Assembly: GCA_007119795.1 (NCBI GenBank)
Contig: SKOZ01000012.1
Location: 1-49,223 of the forward strand
Direction: 5' to 3'
Length of the DNA: 49,223 nucleotides
From: Planctomycetales bacterium
GTDB lineage: Bacteria; Planctomycetota; Planctomycetia; Pirellulales; Thermoguttaceae
The position numbers and the translations under genes were made by a program. Positions 9,839 to 19,813 of this stretch are shown here, one piece after another (positions within the stretch are counted from its first letter, which is position 1; each line of letters begins with the position of its first letter). Below the pieces are notes generated by a model that saw only the letters and a list, made by a program, of their open reading frames with translations, made no database searches and was not told the origin of the DNA.

Positions 9839-11308
9839 TCACTCGAGGCGAGCGAGAAATCGCCGCCAATGCCGCACGAAATCCGCCAGCGGCACTCCCA
9901 CGAGCAATTCGAAGCGGGCCGTCGCGTCCGCCCCTCCTTCTCCCGCCGCCAGGTAGGCCGCCAGCCGGTCCCCCTCGAGCGCCTCCCACTCGAAGAGCAG
10001 GAAATGGACCAGCGCCCCGGCATGGGCGTAGTAGCGGGCGGCCCGCGCGGGCCGTCGATCGAGGAAGGCCTCGGGCCCTGCCCCGAGCAACTCCCTTACG
10101 GGGAGCGCGGACTCATCGTTTGCGGCACGGAGTCCCTCTACGGTGCGGCGGCTGAGGACATCCGCCCGCAGATAGCCGCCGTCCACCTCCGCCCCCTCGA
10201 AGACCATCGCCAAACCTTCGTCGAGCCAGAGGGGAACGTCGTACCGCGCAGAGGGAAACAGGTAGTTCTCCAAATAGGCGTGCCAGGCCTCGTGTCGCAG
10301 TAGAGCAAGCAAATGGGAATAAGCCTGCCGCTCGATCGCTTCGCGTTCCCGCTGGTAGCGGAGCAACTCCGCCTGCCGCTCCTCGATGGCCTGCTCCATC
10401 CGCCGCCGCTCGGCCGCCAGGAACCGGGCGTAGTCCCGCCGCTGTGGTCCTCCCGGTGCCTTTCGCAGGCGTTCGGTCAATTCCGCCACGCGGACGTCGA
10501 TGCCGGCGCGGAGCCGCTCGATCTCCTCACGAAGCGACCGCTCATTGGCCTCGATCAGGCGTCGCCGCAAATCGGCCGAGCTCCAGTCGCTGCCCACGAG
10601 CACGACGTTCTGCTCGCGGAGAAAGACGGCCGGATTCTCGAGAGAGAGGCCCTCGCTGCTGAACCGGTCGGGAAACGCCGTCTCTCCCCCGGCGAGCAGG
10701 AAACGCGGCCGATCCTCCGGATGCGTCCGCGGCGGGAAGAAATGGCGGAAAACCGCGAAAGCCCGCTCGATCTCCGCCGCGGCACGGCGCGTTTCGAGCT
10801 CGCCAAGGCTGCTCTCCAGCGAGAACCCTCCTCCGGTGTAGTTCCAGGCGCCGAATTCCGCGGGGCCGCTTGCCCCGAGCACGACCTCCTCAGGGGGGAT
10901 CGCGGCGAAGCGCGCGCCCCGGAGCGGGGCCGCGAATGGATCGGCCGGCCCCGATCCCTCGTGGACGAGGGTCACCTCCGCGACGGCCTCGCGTCCAACC
11001 GGTCGGAGGACCAGCGCACAAGGCTCGCGGTGGCCAGGGACCAGTTCGCCCAGATAGAGCCACCGCCCACCGTCGCCTCCGACCCAGCCGAGCATTTCCC
11101 GTCCGTCGTTCAGCCGCACGGTCGCCACCGCCTCCGGGCGTGGCAGCGCAACCGGCCGATGAGCCGAATCGTCCTGCAGCGGCGCATCCTGCTCCAGATG
11201 CATTCCCGCGGACGATGGCTGGGCGCAGAAGCCCGTTCCACCGGAGAGGAGTATCATAACTCCCAACCAAGTGTGCCACCCTGCTTGGTGGACCGGGATC
11301 CGATGCAT
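9839..11308 (-). CDS. Secreted HExxH zincin-like protein (DUF1570-type)
   Basis: The 489-residue protein opens with a signal peptide (MHRIPVHQAGWHTWLGVMILLSGGTGFCAQ). It has a beta-rich N-terminal part and a charged coiled coil at about residues 248-332. Then comes HEAWH at 339-343 with WLDEGLA at 361-367, i.e. a HExxH zinc site with a glutamate about 20 residues later, as in gluzincin peptidases. This layout is what I recall of the planctomycete DUF1570 proteins, for which no substrate is known to me. The start at 11308 was chosen for the signal peptide; GGAAAGCAGG lies upstream. The RbsC gene follows 131 bases downstream on the same strand, but a functional link is not obvious. Confidence 0.75.
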   Translation of the reverse strand: MHRIPVHQAGWHTWLGVMILLSGGTGFCAQPSSAGMHLEQDAPLQDDSAHRPVALPRPEAVATVRLNDGREMLGWVGGDGGRWLYLGELVPGHREPCALVLRPVGREAVAEVTLVHEGSGPADPFAAPLRGARFAAIPPEEVVLGASGPAEFGAWNYTGGGFSLESSLGELETRRAAAEIERAFAVFRHFFPPRTHPEDRPRFLLAGGETAFPDRFSSEGLSLENPAVFLREQNVVLVGSDWSSADLRRRLIEANERSLREEIERLRAGIDVRVAELTERLRKAPGGPQRRDYARFLAAERRRMEQAIEERQAELLRYQREREAIERQAYSHLLALLRHEAWHAYLENYLFPSARYDVPLWLDEGLAMVFEGAEVDGGYLRADVLSRRTVEGLRAANDESALPVRELLGAGPEAFLDRRPARAARYYAHAGALVHFLLFEWEALEGDRLAAYLAAGEGGADATARFELLVGVPLADFVRHWRRFLARLE

Positions 11309-11396
11309 CGTGCCTGCTTTCCGGGACCATCGGTGTGCTGGGGAGTCTACCTCATTGTACACGCCCCGCCCAGATGCCGCGCGGAAAAGGACGAGC

Positions 11397-11927
11397 CTAG
11401 GCGGACGGATTCAGGCGTTCCAGGAAGCGGCAGCCGACGAGAACGTACGGCTCCCCCTCTTCGTCCGCTTCCTCTGCCCTGGCGGCCTCCCCCGCCGACG
11501 CCTCGGTGCCGGTCGACGGCAAGGATTGGGAGAGCCGCTTCACCCGCCCTGACGGGAAGAGGAGGACGGGGGTGCAGTGAACGATTTCGGCCGCCACGTA
11601 GATCACCCCCGGAGGTATGCCAAAGGCGACCACGAGTTCGCGGAAGTGGGGCCTCGTACGAAACAGGAAGGAGAAGCCCCCTTGGGAAAGATCGTGGCAG
11701 CGGACCTCGCGGAACTCGGAATCGTCGGGAACTCCCGATCCTCGGCACTGGGCGACCCGTTGCCGCTCGTCGAACGGCAGCCGCTCCCGCCGCCGTTTCT
11801 CGGGCTCGGCGGGGTTGGCCAAGACCAGCTCGTGGATCAACTGGTACAGGTTGGGGTTGACCTGGCTCACGGTGGTGTGGAGGTACGCTGCCTGCAGTCT
11901 GGAGTGCCCTAAACATTCATAAGACAT
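11397..11927 (-). CDS. PilZ-domain protein, putative c-di-GMP receptor
   Basis: The 176-residue protein has an N-terminal helical part (about 1-45) and then a PilZ-like domain. RRRERLPFDERQRV stands where c-di-GMP-binding PilZ proteins have RxxxR; DLSQGGFSF stands for the D/N-x-S-x-x-G motif. A beta-barrel follows and ends with VLVGCRFLERL. Both ligand motifs are recognisable, so binding of cyclic di-GMP is likely; the effector action is unknown. The start MSYECLG at 11927 is the nearest ATG before the conserved part; the frame is open to 12320 but that stretch contains an intergenic repeat. No clear ribosome site is visible. It is divergent from the MauE/DoxX gene. Confidence 0.78.
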   Translation of the reverse strand: MSYECLGHSRLQAAYLHTTVSQVNPNLYQLIHELVLANPAEPEKRRRERLPFDERQRVAQCRGSGVPDDSEFREVRCHDLSQGGFSFLFRTRPHFRELVVAFGIPPGVIYVAAEIVHCTPVLLFPSGRVKRLSQSLPSTGTEASAGEAARAEEADEEGEPYVLVGCRFLERLNPSA

Positions 11928-12070
11928 CCGGTGCCAGAGGGCAAATCTCCGGCGGACCGCTGCCGGACACCCGCGCGCCAGCCGTCCGTCTGGATCGACT
12001 GCGGGGGTTTTCGGGCGCGCTCGCGCCGGCCCGGCGGCCGGCAGACTGTATTGCTGGCTACCGCCTTCCC

Positions 12071-12135
12071 ATCGGGTTAGCACGGTTCCCGGAATGATCA
12101 TGACTAGGCCGCCCGTGAGGGAAGGCCTCGGTAGG
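12071..12135 (+). repeat. Dispersed 65-bp intergenic repeat, copy 1
   Basis: Begins ATCGGGTTAGCACGGTTCCC and ends CTCGGTAGG. It aligns without gaps to 14908-14972 (about 70% identical by eye), and parts of it match 41911-41952 and 48092-48115. Confidence 0.55.
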
Positions 12136-12336
12136 CCGCCCCTGCGGGCTGGAAGGGATGGCGAGCATCCCGGAGGGACCGGGGGCTTCTGCATCGCGAA
12201 CTCGCCTCCGTGGGTCAGGGCTGCCAGCAAGGGGATGCATACCGCCGCCCACGAGAGCGGTCGGAATGGCACGGTCGACGGCCGTTGGCCTATCGCGGGC
12301 AGCCGCTCGCGGGAAGTCACCGCTGCCGGCGCGAGC

Positions 12337-12357
12337 GGGGGGGTGGGGGGGTGAGGG
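12337..12357 (+). other. G-quadruplex-like G-run
   Basis: Two runs of seven G separated by a single T, then TGA and GGG: enough for four G3 tracts on the plus strand. It lies 155 bases upstream of the MauE/DoxX start. Function unknown. Confidence 0.4.
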
Positions 12358-12511
12358 ATATCGAGCGCCGGGCGGTCGCCCCAGGCATACCGTCAAAACC
12401 AAGAGACCCGCGGCCTGCGGCTTGACACCCTGTTTTTTCCTGGTGCTGTTGTCAATAATAACGTAGATCCGCGGCAATTCATGGACCTTGTTGGTAAGGA
12501 GAAACCTGGTG

Positions 12512-13879
12512 ATGGGATCGGGTCGGCTGGGCTCGATCGGGAACCGGGCCGGCCGGTGGGGTAGCGCCCTGCGCCAGGCCGGGTGGCGGATTTTTCGGAG
12601 AGAGCCCCTCCCGGGTGCCCCCTTCGACGGGCCGGCTTCCCAGTCATCCGTTCTGGCGGGCACGACCGATCCGCAGGGCGCTGCGGAGCAGAGCCTCGCC
12701 AATCTGGATCCCCATGTGGGAAAGGAGCGGGGCGTGCGGAGCGCAACTTCCTCACCCTGTCCTCGTGAGGATGCTCCCGAGAAACCGCAGTATTTCGCGG
12801 GCCCAGCAGACCCGGGCAGCTCCCCCTCCGATCTACCCGGTATCGCCCCCTCTTCAGACAGGTCGGTTACTCGATCGCAACCGGCCGGCACCTACCCAGC
12901 GGGCCGCGGCTTCGCGGCCGTCCGTGTGGCCTTGGGACTGCTATTGTTGGCTGCCGCGGGTATGAAGGTCCATGAGCTGCTCACCTACCCGACCTTCGGC
13001 AGCGGCTGGCTCGACGCGCGGTGGGCGCAAATCGCCGTCGTCGAGTTCGAGCTCTTCCTGGGTCTCTGGCTCCTCTCGGGCCTCTTCCCCCGCCTGCTCT
13101 GGTCGGCGGCGGTGGCGTGCTTCAGCGGTTTCGGGCTCGTGGCGCTCTACAGGGGCATCACCGGCGAGGCCTCCTGCGGCTGCTTCGGCCACGTGGAGGT
13201 GAATCCCTGGTGGACGCTGGGACTCGACACCCTTGCCGTCGCGGCGCTCCTCCGATACCGCCCGCCGGCGATCGGGGCATCGTACGGCGAGGCAGGTTCG
13301 CCCTGGCGGTTTCTCATCCGTGCCTTTCGACCCGCCCACCATCGGGAGATCTATGGTGCGGCAGCGCTGGTGGGGCTGGCGCTGCTCGTCGGTGCCCCGC
13401 TCGGCTGGCGGCTCGCCATGCACGAGGCGGCGCGCCTCGACGACTTGGGGCTTGCGTCCGCCGACGGCTCCTTCGTCGTGCTCGAACCGGAGCGATGGGC
13501 GGACAGACCGTTCGCACTGATCCACTATGCCGACCTCGACCGGGTCGTGCTGGAAGGGGAATGGATGGTCCTCGTGGTGCGGCCGGGGTGCCCCTTCTGC
13601 GAACGTCTGCTGGCGAGATGGCCGGACCTTGCCGGCCGGTTCCGCGGTGAAGACCTCGGCCGACGCGTGGCCTTGCTCACCATCGAGGAGCCGCCGCCGA
13701 TCGAGTACCGCGAGACGATCGCCGCCGAAGCGAGCGGGGTGCTCGATACCTCGCGGGATTGGCTCGTGGAAACGCCCCTGATCATCGGGCTGGTCGAAGG
13801 AGCGGTGGTGGCCGTCGTCCCGCCGGCCGACATCGAGGCCGCCCTGCGGAGTCCAGATAAAGGAAGCATGGACCAGTGA
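12512..13879 (+). CDS. MauE/DoxX-like membrane protein with C-terminal thioredoxin-like domain
   Basis: The 455-residue protein has a low-complexity N-terminus (1-125). Four membrane helices follow in the MauE/DoxX pattern (GFAAVRVALGLLLLAAAGMKVHEL..., ...FSGFGLVALYRGITGEASCGCFGHV) with the CGC pair typical of MauE-type redox membrane proteins, then a fifth helix. The C-terminal domain carries CPFCERL, a CxxC motif as in thioredoxin-like proteins. A role in passing electrons across the membrane to extracytoplasmic thiols is likely. ATG 12512 was chosen because AAGGAG stands at 12496-12501; a TTG at 12488 is also possible. The long Pro/Ser-rich N-terminus may mean the true start is further in. 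The DUF1573 gene follows, as in other planctomycetes. Confidence 0.75.
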   Translation: MGSGRLGSIGNRAGRWGSALRQAGWRIFRREPLPGAPFDGPASQSSVLAGTTDPQGAAEQSLANLDPHVGKERGVRSATSSPCPREDAPEKPQYFAGPADPGSSPSDLPGIAPSSDRSVTRSQPAGTYPAGRGFAAVRVALGLLLLAAAGMKVHELLTYPTFGSGWLDARWAQIAVVEFELFLGLWLLSGLFPRLLWSAAVACFSGFGLVALYRGITGEASCGCFGHVEVNPWWTLGLDTLAVAALLRYRPPAIGASYGEAGSPWRFLIRAFRPAHHREIYGAAALVGLALLVGAPLGWRLAMHEAARLDDLGLASADGSFVVLEPERWADRPFALIHYADLDRVVLEGEWMVLVVRPGCPFCERLLARWPDLAGRFRGEDLGRRVALLTIEEPPPIEYRETIAAEASGVLDTSRDWLVETPLIIGLVEGAVVAVVPPADIEAALRSPDKGSMDQ

Positions 13880-13926
13880 CCGGTTCAGTCACTTCACGTT
13901 TGCGCGAAGACGGGGCGCGTTCCTCG

Positions 13927-14062
13927 GTACGCGGCACAGGCCCCTGTGCCGTGCGTGGTCGAGAAGGGACGTTCGCACCCACGGTCCTTTCGTGCGCCAG
14001 CCCCGGTTCCCAAGCGAACGTCTCGCGGTGCGCGGCACCGCACAGAGGCCTGTGCGGCGTAC
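13927..14062. repeat. 136-bp palindromic element (MITE-like)
   Basis: The left arm (13927-13976) starts GTACGCGGCACAGGCCCCTG and ends GACGTTCGC. The right arm (14014-14062), read in complement, starts GTACGCCGCACAGGCCTCTG and also ends GACGTTCGC. The first 28 bases of the arms agree at 25 positions. Each arm contains its own small hairpin (GGCACAG/CTGTGCC; CCGCACAG/CTGTGCGG). A single arm recurs at 23268. It lies between the MauE/DoxX and DUF1573 genes. Confidence 0.75.
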
Positions 14063-14114
14063 GGCGCGGGAGACATCGTGCAACATCGCTCTTGACGGGG
14101 TGGGGGGAGCAACC

Positions 14115-14870
14115 ATGAGCAGGCTGGCCCACGTGGCGCTCTATGGAACCATCTTTGCGCTGGCGGCCCTGGTGGCCTATGCGGGGACGCGGGTGCTCTT
14201 TCAGGACACCGCGGGAACGGGCGAGACTTCGCAGACCGCGGAGGCCCTGGAGATCATTCCCGCGGTGTATGACCTCGGAGAATTGGATGCCGACGCGGTC
14301 CGTGACGCGCGGTTCGAGCTTCACAACCGAGGCCCGCATCCGCTGGAGATTGTGACGATCCACTCGGACTGCGCTTGCACGAATGTCGCCGTCGCGAATC
14401 GCGAGCTCCCGCCGGGCGGCCGCACCTACCTGGAGGTCACCTATGCCGCGGCCGGGCGGCGCCACGCCGACCGGTCGGAATTGACGATCGTCTATGCGGT
14501 CGCCGGGCAGGGGCTTGTGGCGCGAAGCGAGGCGGCCGTTACCGCCTTCGTCCATCCCCGTCTGAATCACCAGCCCGGGGAGCTGGTGTTTTGTCCTGGC
14601 GGCCCTCAGACACAACACCTTGTCCTCGAGGGCCCGGAGGAGAAGCCGTTTCGCGTCGAATCGCTGATCGCCTCCCACAAGGCCTTCCAGGCGGAGTTTT
14701 CCGGCGATGACGCCGAGGTTGCCTCCCGGTGGGAGATTGCCGTGGGGTTCACCGCTGACGCATGGGAGAAGGGAGCAGGGCGAGAGCGCCTGGTGGTCAG
14801 GACGAGCGACGAGATCGAGCCGAGGTTGGAGGTTTCCCTCCGCGTGGTGGAGCACGGCCCGGCCCCCTGA
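14115..14870 (+). CDS. Membrane-anchored DUF1573 protein
   Basis: The 251-residue protein has one N-terminal membrane helix (about 5-25, a signal anchor) and then an Ig-like DUF1573 domain: IIPAVYDLGELDADAVRDARFELHNRG..., with SDCACTNV, the two-cysteine motif typical of the family, and LPPGGRTYLEVTY. A second similar beta-sandwich follows. The domain probably sits on the outer face of the cytoplasmic membrane. DUF1573 has no established activity. The CxC pair and the neighbouring MauE/DoxX-thioredoxin-like gene suggest a shared thiol redox job; that is inference. The start ATG follows GGGGGGAG. A 136-bp palindromic element separates it from the MauE/DoxX gene, so the two may not be one transcript. 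Confidence 0.82.
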   Translation: MSRLAHVALYGTIFALAALVAYAGTRVLFQDTAGTGETSQTAEALEIIPAVYDLGELDADAVRDARFELHNRGPHPLEIVTIHSDCACTNVAVANRELPPGGRTYLEVTYAAAGRRHADRSELTIVYAVAGQGLVARSEAAVTAFVHPRLNHQPGELVFCPGGPQTQHLVLEGPEEKPFRVESLIASHKAFQAEFSGDDAEVASRWEIAVGFTADAWEKGAGRERLVVRTSDEIEPRLEVSLRVVEHGPAP

Positions 14871-14907
14871 TCGGCTCCGCCGACGCCTCGCTTGCTTGTG
14901 CATACCG

Positions 14908-14972
14908 ATCCGGTTAGGATGGTTCCCAAAATGGTGGTCCTAAGGGCGCCCGGTTGGGAATGCCTTGGCAGG
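14908..14972 (+). repeat. Dispersed 65-bp intergenic repeat, copy 2
   Basis: Begins ATCCGGTTAGGATGGTTCCC and contains AGGGCGCCCGGTTGGGAATG. Its end is 174 bases upstream of the DUF6807 start. It aligns over its full length to 12071-12135 and over its second half to 41929-41952. Confidence 0.55.
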
Positions 14973-15145
14973 TGACCTGGGGGTCGGGCGTGATTGGAGG
15001 TCCCTTCTGTCGGCACGGAGGCTTCCACGTCCCATTGAGCGGCTACAGCCCGACTCGGCTCCCCGCGGCCGCCGTGCCGACGATCGGAAGCGCGGCCATA
15101 CCCCGAAGGGGCCGTGACAACCCGGGTGTGAAGGAGGTCTTGCCG

Positions 15146-16102
15146 ATGAACCGTCTCCGTTCTTTCTGTCACGTCGTCGTGCTGCTTTTCGCCGCGGTCT
15201 CGCTGGCGATCCTAGGTCCGGCCCACGGCCAGAGCGCCGAGCCGTCCTACACGCTGGAGGCCGACGAGCACGGCCAGGTGCTGCGGACGCCCGACGGGCG
15301 CGTCGTCTTCCGCTACCTTACGGAGATACCTCCGGACAGCAATCTGGCGGCCAACAGTGCCTGCTGCCTCTATCCGCTTCAGACGCCCGCGGGCGTCCGC
15401 GTGGTCGACCTGGCTCCCGGCGACCACCGCCACCATCGTGGCGTCTTCCTGGCCTGGCACTCGATGATCGTCGGCGACGCCCCTGCTGATTTCTGGGGCT
15501 GGGGCGCGCACACCCCCACCGAGGGCCGCGTCATCCGCAACCGCAGCGTCGAGCTGGTCGAGGCCGACGACGAGCGTGCCGTCGTCGCCGTAGAGAACGA
15601 CTGGACGATCGACGATGCGGTGGTCCTGGAGGAGGCGCTGATGCTCACCGTGCGCGAGCGGGAGAGTGCCTACGTGATCGACATGGACTTCACGCTGACC
15701 CCTCGGGTTGACGTGACGCTTGAGGAATCGGCCTTCGGCGGGTTCTGCGTCAAGGGGCGGCAGGACGGTGCGGCCGCCTTCTTCGGTCCCGACGGTCGCG
15801 TGGACCTTCCCGCCCCGCACCACATGGAGCCCGAGAGCGACTGGCCCGCGGCTGCGTGGTACAATTACGTGATCCGCCTCGATGAAGGCCCCGCCGTCGG
15901 CGTGGCCGTGATCGACCACCCGGAGAATCCTCCCACGCTCTGGCACAACATCGCGGGCATCGGCATGACCAATCCGTGCATCGTCGCCTTAGGGCCGGTC
16001 GAGTGGGAGGCCGGAGAGCCCCAGTCGCTCCGCTATCGCCTGATCGTCCACGACGGCCCCTCGCCCCTGGCCCTGGCCAATGAACTGAGCGAGTCCTGGT
16101 GA
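15146..16102 (+). CDS. Secreted DUF6807 (PmoA-like) protein
   Basis: The 318-residue protein begins with a signal peptide (MNRLRSFCHVVVLLFAAVSLAILGPAHGQSAE). The body is a beta-sandwich-like domain with PGDHRHHRGVFLAWHSM and WHNIAGIGMTNPCIVALGP, hallmarks of the family labelled DUF6807 or, misleadingly, 'methane oxygenase PmoA'. It is not a methane monooxygenase subunit. The family is abundant in planctomycetes near sugar and glycoside genes; no activity is established to my knowledge. The start is fixed by a perfect AAGGAGGTC eight bases upstream. The nucleoside hydrolase follows 125 bases downstream on the same strand, so the two may be co-transcribed. Confidence 0.85.
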   Translation: MNRLRSFCHVVVLLFAAVSLAILGPAHGQSAEPSYTLEADEHGQVLRTPDGRVVFRYLTEIPPDSNLAANSACCLYPLQTPAGVRVVDLAPGDHRHHRGVFLAWHSMIVGDAPADFWGWGAHTPTEGRVIRNRSVELVEADDERAVVAVENDWTIDDAVVLEEALMLTVRERESAYVIDMDFTLTPRVDVTLEESAFGGFCVKGRQDGAAAFFGPDGRVDLPAPHHMEPESDWPAAAWYNYVIRLDEGPAVGVAVIDHPENPPTLWHNIAGIGMTNPCIVALGPVEWEAGEPQSLRYRLIVHDGPSPLALANELSESW

Positions 16103-16227
16103 AGAGGAATTCGCGGCACCGCGAGGCGACGCATCGTGGACCAACCCTCCCGCCGCGGCAATGGGAAGAAAGAGTGCCGTTTCCTCGGCTTGCTTCAACC
16201 GGCTTTCACCGACAGGAGTGATTCACC

Positions 16228-17244
16228 ATGACCCATTCTCTGCCATGCGCAACCCTCACCGCGATCCTCTTGCTTGCGACCGCGACCACCGCGGAGGCAG
16301 AGCCGGCCTCCCAAAAGATCCGGGTCATCCTCGACACCGACGCCAACAACGAGCTCGACGATCAACACGCCATCGCCTACCTCCTGTTCAACGGCGACGT
16401 ATTCGACGTCGAGGGGATCACGGTGAACCGGACCCGCGCCGGCGGCGGCATCGACCAGCACGTCGCCGAGGCAAAGCGCGTGGTGCGGCTCTGCGGGCTG
16501 GAATCGCAGATCGACGTCTACAGCGGTGCCGACGGCTCCTTCGAGGAGATCCGTCCCCAGCTCGACAGCCCGGATTTTGACGGCGCCGAGGCGGTGGACT
16601 TCATCATCGAGCGGGCCCTGGCCGACGACGACCGTCCGCTGGTCCTGCTGCCCGTGGGAAAACTGACGAACATCGCTCTGGCCCTGGCCAAGGAGCCTGC
16701 CATTGCTGCGAACGTCCGCGTCGTTTGGCTGGGCTCGAACTACCCCGAGGGGGGCGAGTACAACAAGGTCAACGATCCACCCTCCATGAATTATCTCCTC
16801 GACGCAGACGTCCCCTTCGAGATCGCCATCGTGCGCTACGGCAAGCCTTCGGGAACCGATGCCGTGCGGGCTACCCTGGAGGAGGTCCGGGAGAAGATGC
16901 CTGGGAAGGGACCGCAGGTGTCGCCGCCCGTCCCCGGCCGCCACGGCGGTGAGTTCTCCAACTTCGGTGATTACTCGGTGAGCCTCTTCGAGAACATCCG
17001 GCTCTACGGCGATCCGCCCTCCCGGGCGCTGTTCGACATGGCGGCGGTGGCCATCGTCAAGGAGCCCTCCTGGGCGGAGCCGACCGAGATGCCCGCGCCG
17101 ATCTTCCACGACGGCCAGTGGACCGACCGCCCCGACAACCCGCGGACCATCATCCTCTGGGAGAACTTCGACCGCGACGCCATCATGGGCGACTTCTACG
17201 ACCGCATGGAGAACTACCAGTTGGCGGGCCGGGCGCAGCAGTAG
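16228..17244 (+). CDS. Secreted inosine/uridine-preferring nucleoside hydrolase-like protein
   Basis: The 338-residue protein has a signal peptide (1-24, ...ATATTAEAEP). The N-terminal calcium-site motif DTDANNELDDQHA (residues 36-48) corresponds to the DxDxxxDD of nucleoside hydrolases; VLLPVGKLTNIALAL is the next conserved block. The enzymes cleave N-glycosidic bonds of nucleosides. Here export and the expanded spacing inside the Asp cluster place it in a secreted planctomycete subgroup whose substrate is not known to me. The start follows CAGGAG. It is downstream of the DUF6807 gene and converges with thiC. Confidence 0.87.
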   Translation: MTHSLPCATLTAILLLATATTAEAEPASQKIRVILDTDANNELDDQHAIAYLLFNGDVFDVEGITVNRTRAGGGIDQHVAEAKRVVRLCGLESQIDVYSGADGSFEEIRPQLDSPDFDGAEAVDFIIERALADDDRPLVLLPVGKLTNIALALAKEPAIAANVRVVWLGSNYPEGGEYNKVNDPPSMNYLLDADVPFEIAIVRYGKPSGTDAVRATLEEVREKMPGKGPQVSPPVPGRHGGEFSNFGDYSVSLFENIRLYGDPPSRALFDMAAVAIVKEPSWAEPTEMPAPIFHDGQWTDRPDNPRTIILWENFDRDAIMGDFYDRMENYQLAGRAQQ

Positions 17245-17373
17245 GGCAGCTTTGCCGGCTCTTCCTCCTCGCCCGCGCGCCTGGCCCCGCGCCCTGTGCA
17301 GCGGTGCCCTGTGCGTCCCCCCGATATCGGTGCTTTCGGTGAGATTCGCCTAAGCGGAGAGCCGCGGGCCGCG

Positions 17374-19263
<1,890 letters not shown>

Positions 19264-19342
19264 GGTCGGGTTTCCCGTGGTCATGCGGAATTGCCGCGGG
19301 AAGCCTCGTGACCGCCCCCGGAAGAGCACCGGCGGGCGACGA

Positions 19343-19468
19343 GTTCGCTTCCCTACGCAGCTCCATCGGCCGCCGCGGACAAATCCGGCACGGCCGAGCG
19401 ATCGCTGATCAGGTTCGGAGGGACTCTCTCAGTCCCGGCCGAGTCCGGCCGAGACACCCCTAGCGAAC
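19343..19468 (-). promoter_or_regulatory. TPP riboswitch (THI box) controlling thiC
   Basis: On the minus strand the sequence reads GTTCGCTAGGGGTG..., then CTGAGA (19432-19427), ACCTGATC (19414-19407) and finally CGTAGGGAAGCGAAC. CTGAGA and ACCTGATC are the two conserved ligand-binding strings of the thiamine pyrophosphate aptamer. P1 is a perfect 7-bp helix between GTTCGCT (19468-19462) and AGCGAAC (19349-19343). The aptamer ends 79 bases before the thiC start, leaving room for an expression platform; no clear terminator stem with T-run is seen there, so translational control is possible. Confidence 0.93.
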
Positions 19469-19813
19469 ACCCATGGGGAGCAACTACCACCCCCCGGAGG
19501 TCGTTCCTCCACCGAGAGCGCGTTCCGCTGCTCCATTAAGCGAGCATAAGGCTGCCGCCGCAGCTTGGCAAGGCCCTCGGCCGCGGCAAGGGCAAATGCC
19601 GCAGCGCAGCGGCCCCTCTCGGCAGGGCGACACCTGGGCCGGCCGCCGCAGCGAGGCCGGCGCCGGCGTTCGGTTGCCGGTCGCCCACGCGGCGTGTTAC
19701 GATGCGTTCGCGGACGAGACTGTTTCGACGGCGCCGCCTGTTTTGTTTTCCCCTGCGGGGCAGGTGCTTGCCTTTTCGGTTTGCCCCGCAGCACGAACTC
19801 GGGAGGAACACCA
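19469..19813. other. Divergent upstream region of thiC and sulfatase
   Basis: No gene is seen. A weak plus-strand promoter candidate is TTGCCG (19674-19679), 18 bases, TACGAT (19698-19703), about 110 bases upstream of the sulfatase start. The thiC promoter must lie just beyond 19468 but no convincing boxes were found. Confidence 0.4.

Larger units (their letters stand above)
11928..12511. other. Divergent intergenic region with repeat, G-run and AT-rich patch
   Basis: This 584-base gap separates the PilZ gene (minus) from the MauE/DoxX gene (plus). It contains one copy of the dispersed 65-bp repeat (12071-12135), a G-quadruplex-like run (12337-12357) and an AT-rich patch around 12420-12465. 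The patch carries TTGACA at 12422 and its inverted copy TGTCAA at 12450. No convincing -10 box lies at the right distance, so I do not call a promoter. No gene is seen. Confidence 0.55.

Noticed and set aside
11928..12320. N-terminal extension of the PilZ protein
   Set aside because: The stretch contains a dispersed intergenic repeat and reads as Pro/Arg-rich sequence with no family features.
12422..12455. Promoter with TTGACA at 12422 for the MauE/DoxX gene
   Set aside because: No -10-like hexamer lies 16-18 bases downstream; the nearest AATAAT is 26 bases away.
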